From Bostrychus sinensis (Eukaryota > Chordata > Actinopteri > Gobiiformes > Eleotridae): a DNA stretch of 64,000 nt. Position 1 is the stretch's first letter; every line of letters begins with the position of its first letter. The notes below the pieces were generated by a model, which was not told the DNA's origin, made no database searches, and saw nothing but the letters and a program-made list of their open reading frames with translations. The stretch spans positions 1,482,203 to 1,546,202 of the forward strand of contig CM036253.1 of assembly GCA_020698575.1 (NCBI GenBank), in the 5' to 3' direction. Positions 63,741 through 64,000 of the stretch are shown piece by piece. The position numbers were made by a program, and so were the translations under genes.

Positions 63741-64000
63741 TCTCTCCCTCTCCTCTCTCTCTCTCTCTCTCTCTCCCTCACCTCTCCTGTGGGGCCCCTC
63801 CCCCCCCCTCACCTCTCCTGTGGGGCCCCTCTCTCCCTCACCTCTCCTGTGGGGCCCCTCTCTCCCTCACCTCTCCTGTGGGCCCCCCCCCCCCACCCTA
63901 CCTCTCCTGTGGGGCTCCTCTCCCCCCTCACCTCTCCTGTGGGGCCCCTCTCCCCCCTCACCTCTCCTGTGGGGCCACTCTCTCCCTCACCTCTCCTGTG
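63741..64000. repeat. 29-bp array cacctctcctgtggggcccc
   Basis: Units of cacctctcctgtggggcccc plus tctctccct, with C-run variants. The array continues beyond the window end. Confidence 0.95.

Noticed and set aside
63211..63812. Minus-strand Glu/Arg-rich frames up to 169 codons
   Set aside because: Reverse of the ctctgctcct array and of a spns1 exon; low-complexity by-product.
1..64000. LTR retrotransposon or endogenous retrovirus, tRNA and rRNA genes
   Set aside because: No paired long direct repeats with gag-pol motifs and no tRNA or rRNA signatures were seen by eye. A covariance-model and LTR search would be needed to exclude diverged ones.

Overview
The window is vertebrate nuclear DNA, almost certainly from a teleost fish. 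The evidence is three intron-rich genes with recognisable vertebrate orthologues, a FISNA-NACHT-LRR-B30.2 NLR gene of the kind greatly expanded in teleosts, and a dense load of fish-type transposons (L1-clade and other LINE pieces, hAT, pogo, Tc1, a TTAA-duplicating element) and minisatellites. No bacterial, organellar, LTR-retroviral, rRNA or tRNA signal was seen. The exons below are my own splice models, checked by reading-frame phase across every junction.

Layout. 1-3000: two large minisatellites (a 17/19-bp unit and an 11-bp unit), both with higher-order duplications. 3000-6700: LINE remnants, a foldback MITE and trinucleotide repeats. About 6.7-18.9 kb: one NLR gene, predicted at 1282 aa over ten coding exons, with its first intron region filled by nested transposons. 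18.9-26.4 kb: intergenic transposon field with a TTAA-flanked element, a 700-bp hAT element with exact 8-bp target duplication, a 4-kb L1-clade LINE with an 18-bp target duplication, and another LINE remnant. 26.4-32.7 kb: sgf29. 34.1-48.8 kb: nfatc2ip. 51.2 kb to beyond the window end: spns1, 5' part. All four genes are on the + strand.

Gene roles. sgf29 encodes the tandem-Tudor H3K4me2/3 reader of SAGA/ATAC. nfatc2ip encodes a protein with two SUMO-like domains. spns1 encodes a lysosomal major-facilitator transporter. These three also lie near one another in mammals (human 16p11.2), so this is a conserved linkage rather than a functional operon. The NLR is an innate-immune receptor-like gene placed beside this block.

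Most notable points: (1) about 30 tandem 33-bp copies of an exon-intron junction in the NLR gene, each carrying a CAG|GTGAG donor, arranged so that every donor except the first gives an immediate in-frame stop before the B30.2 domain; (2) a 426-bp, frame-neutral, GT...AG-bounded pyrimidine-rich insertion inside the B30.2 exon; (3) a one-base insertion breaking the last sgf29 exon; (4) a 3.1-kb inverted-repeat element in nfatc2ip whose subterminal sequence has grown into a 2.1-kb satellite; (5) two or three CACGTG sites, one an exact CLEAR palindrome, at the spns1 promoter; (6) an 11-bp minisatellite family seeded in many introns in both orientations.
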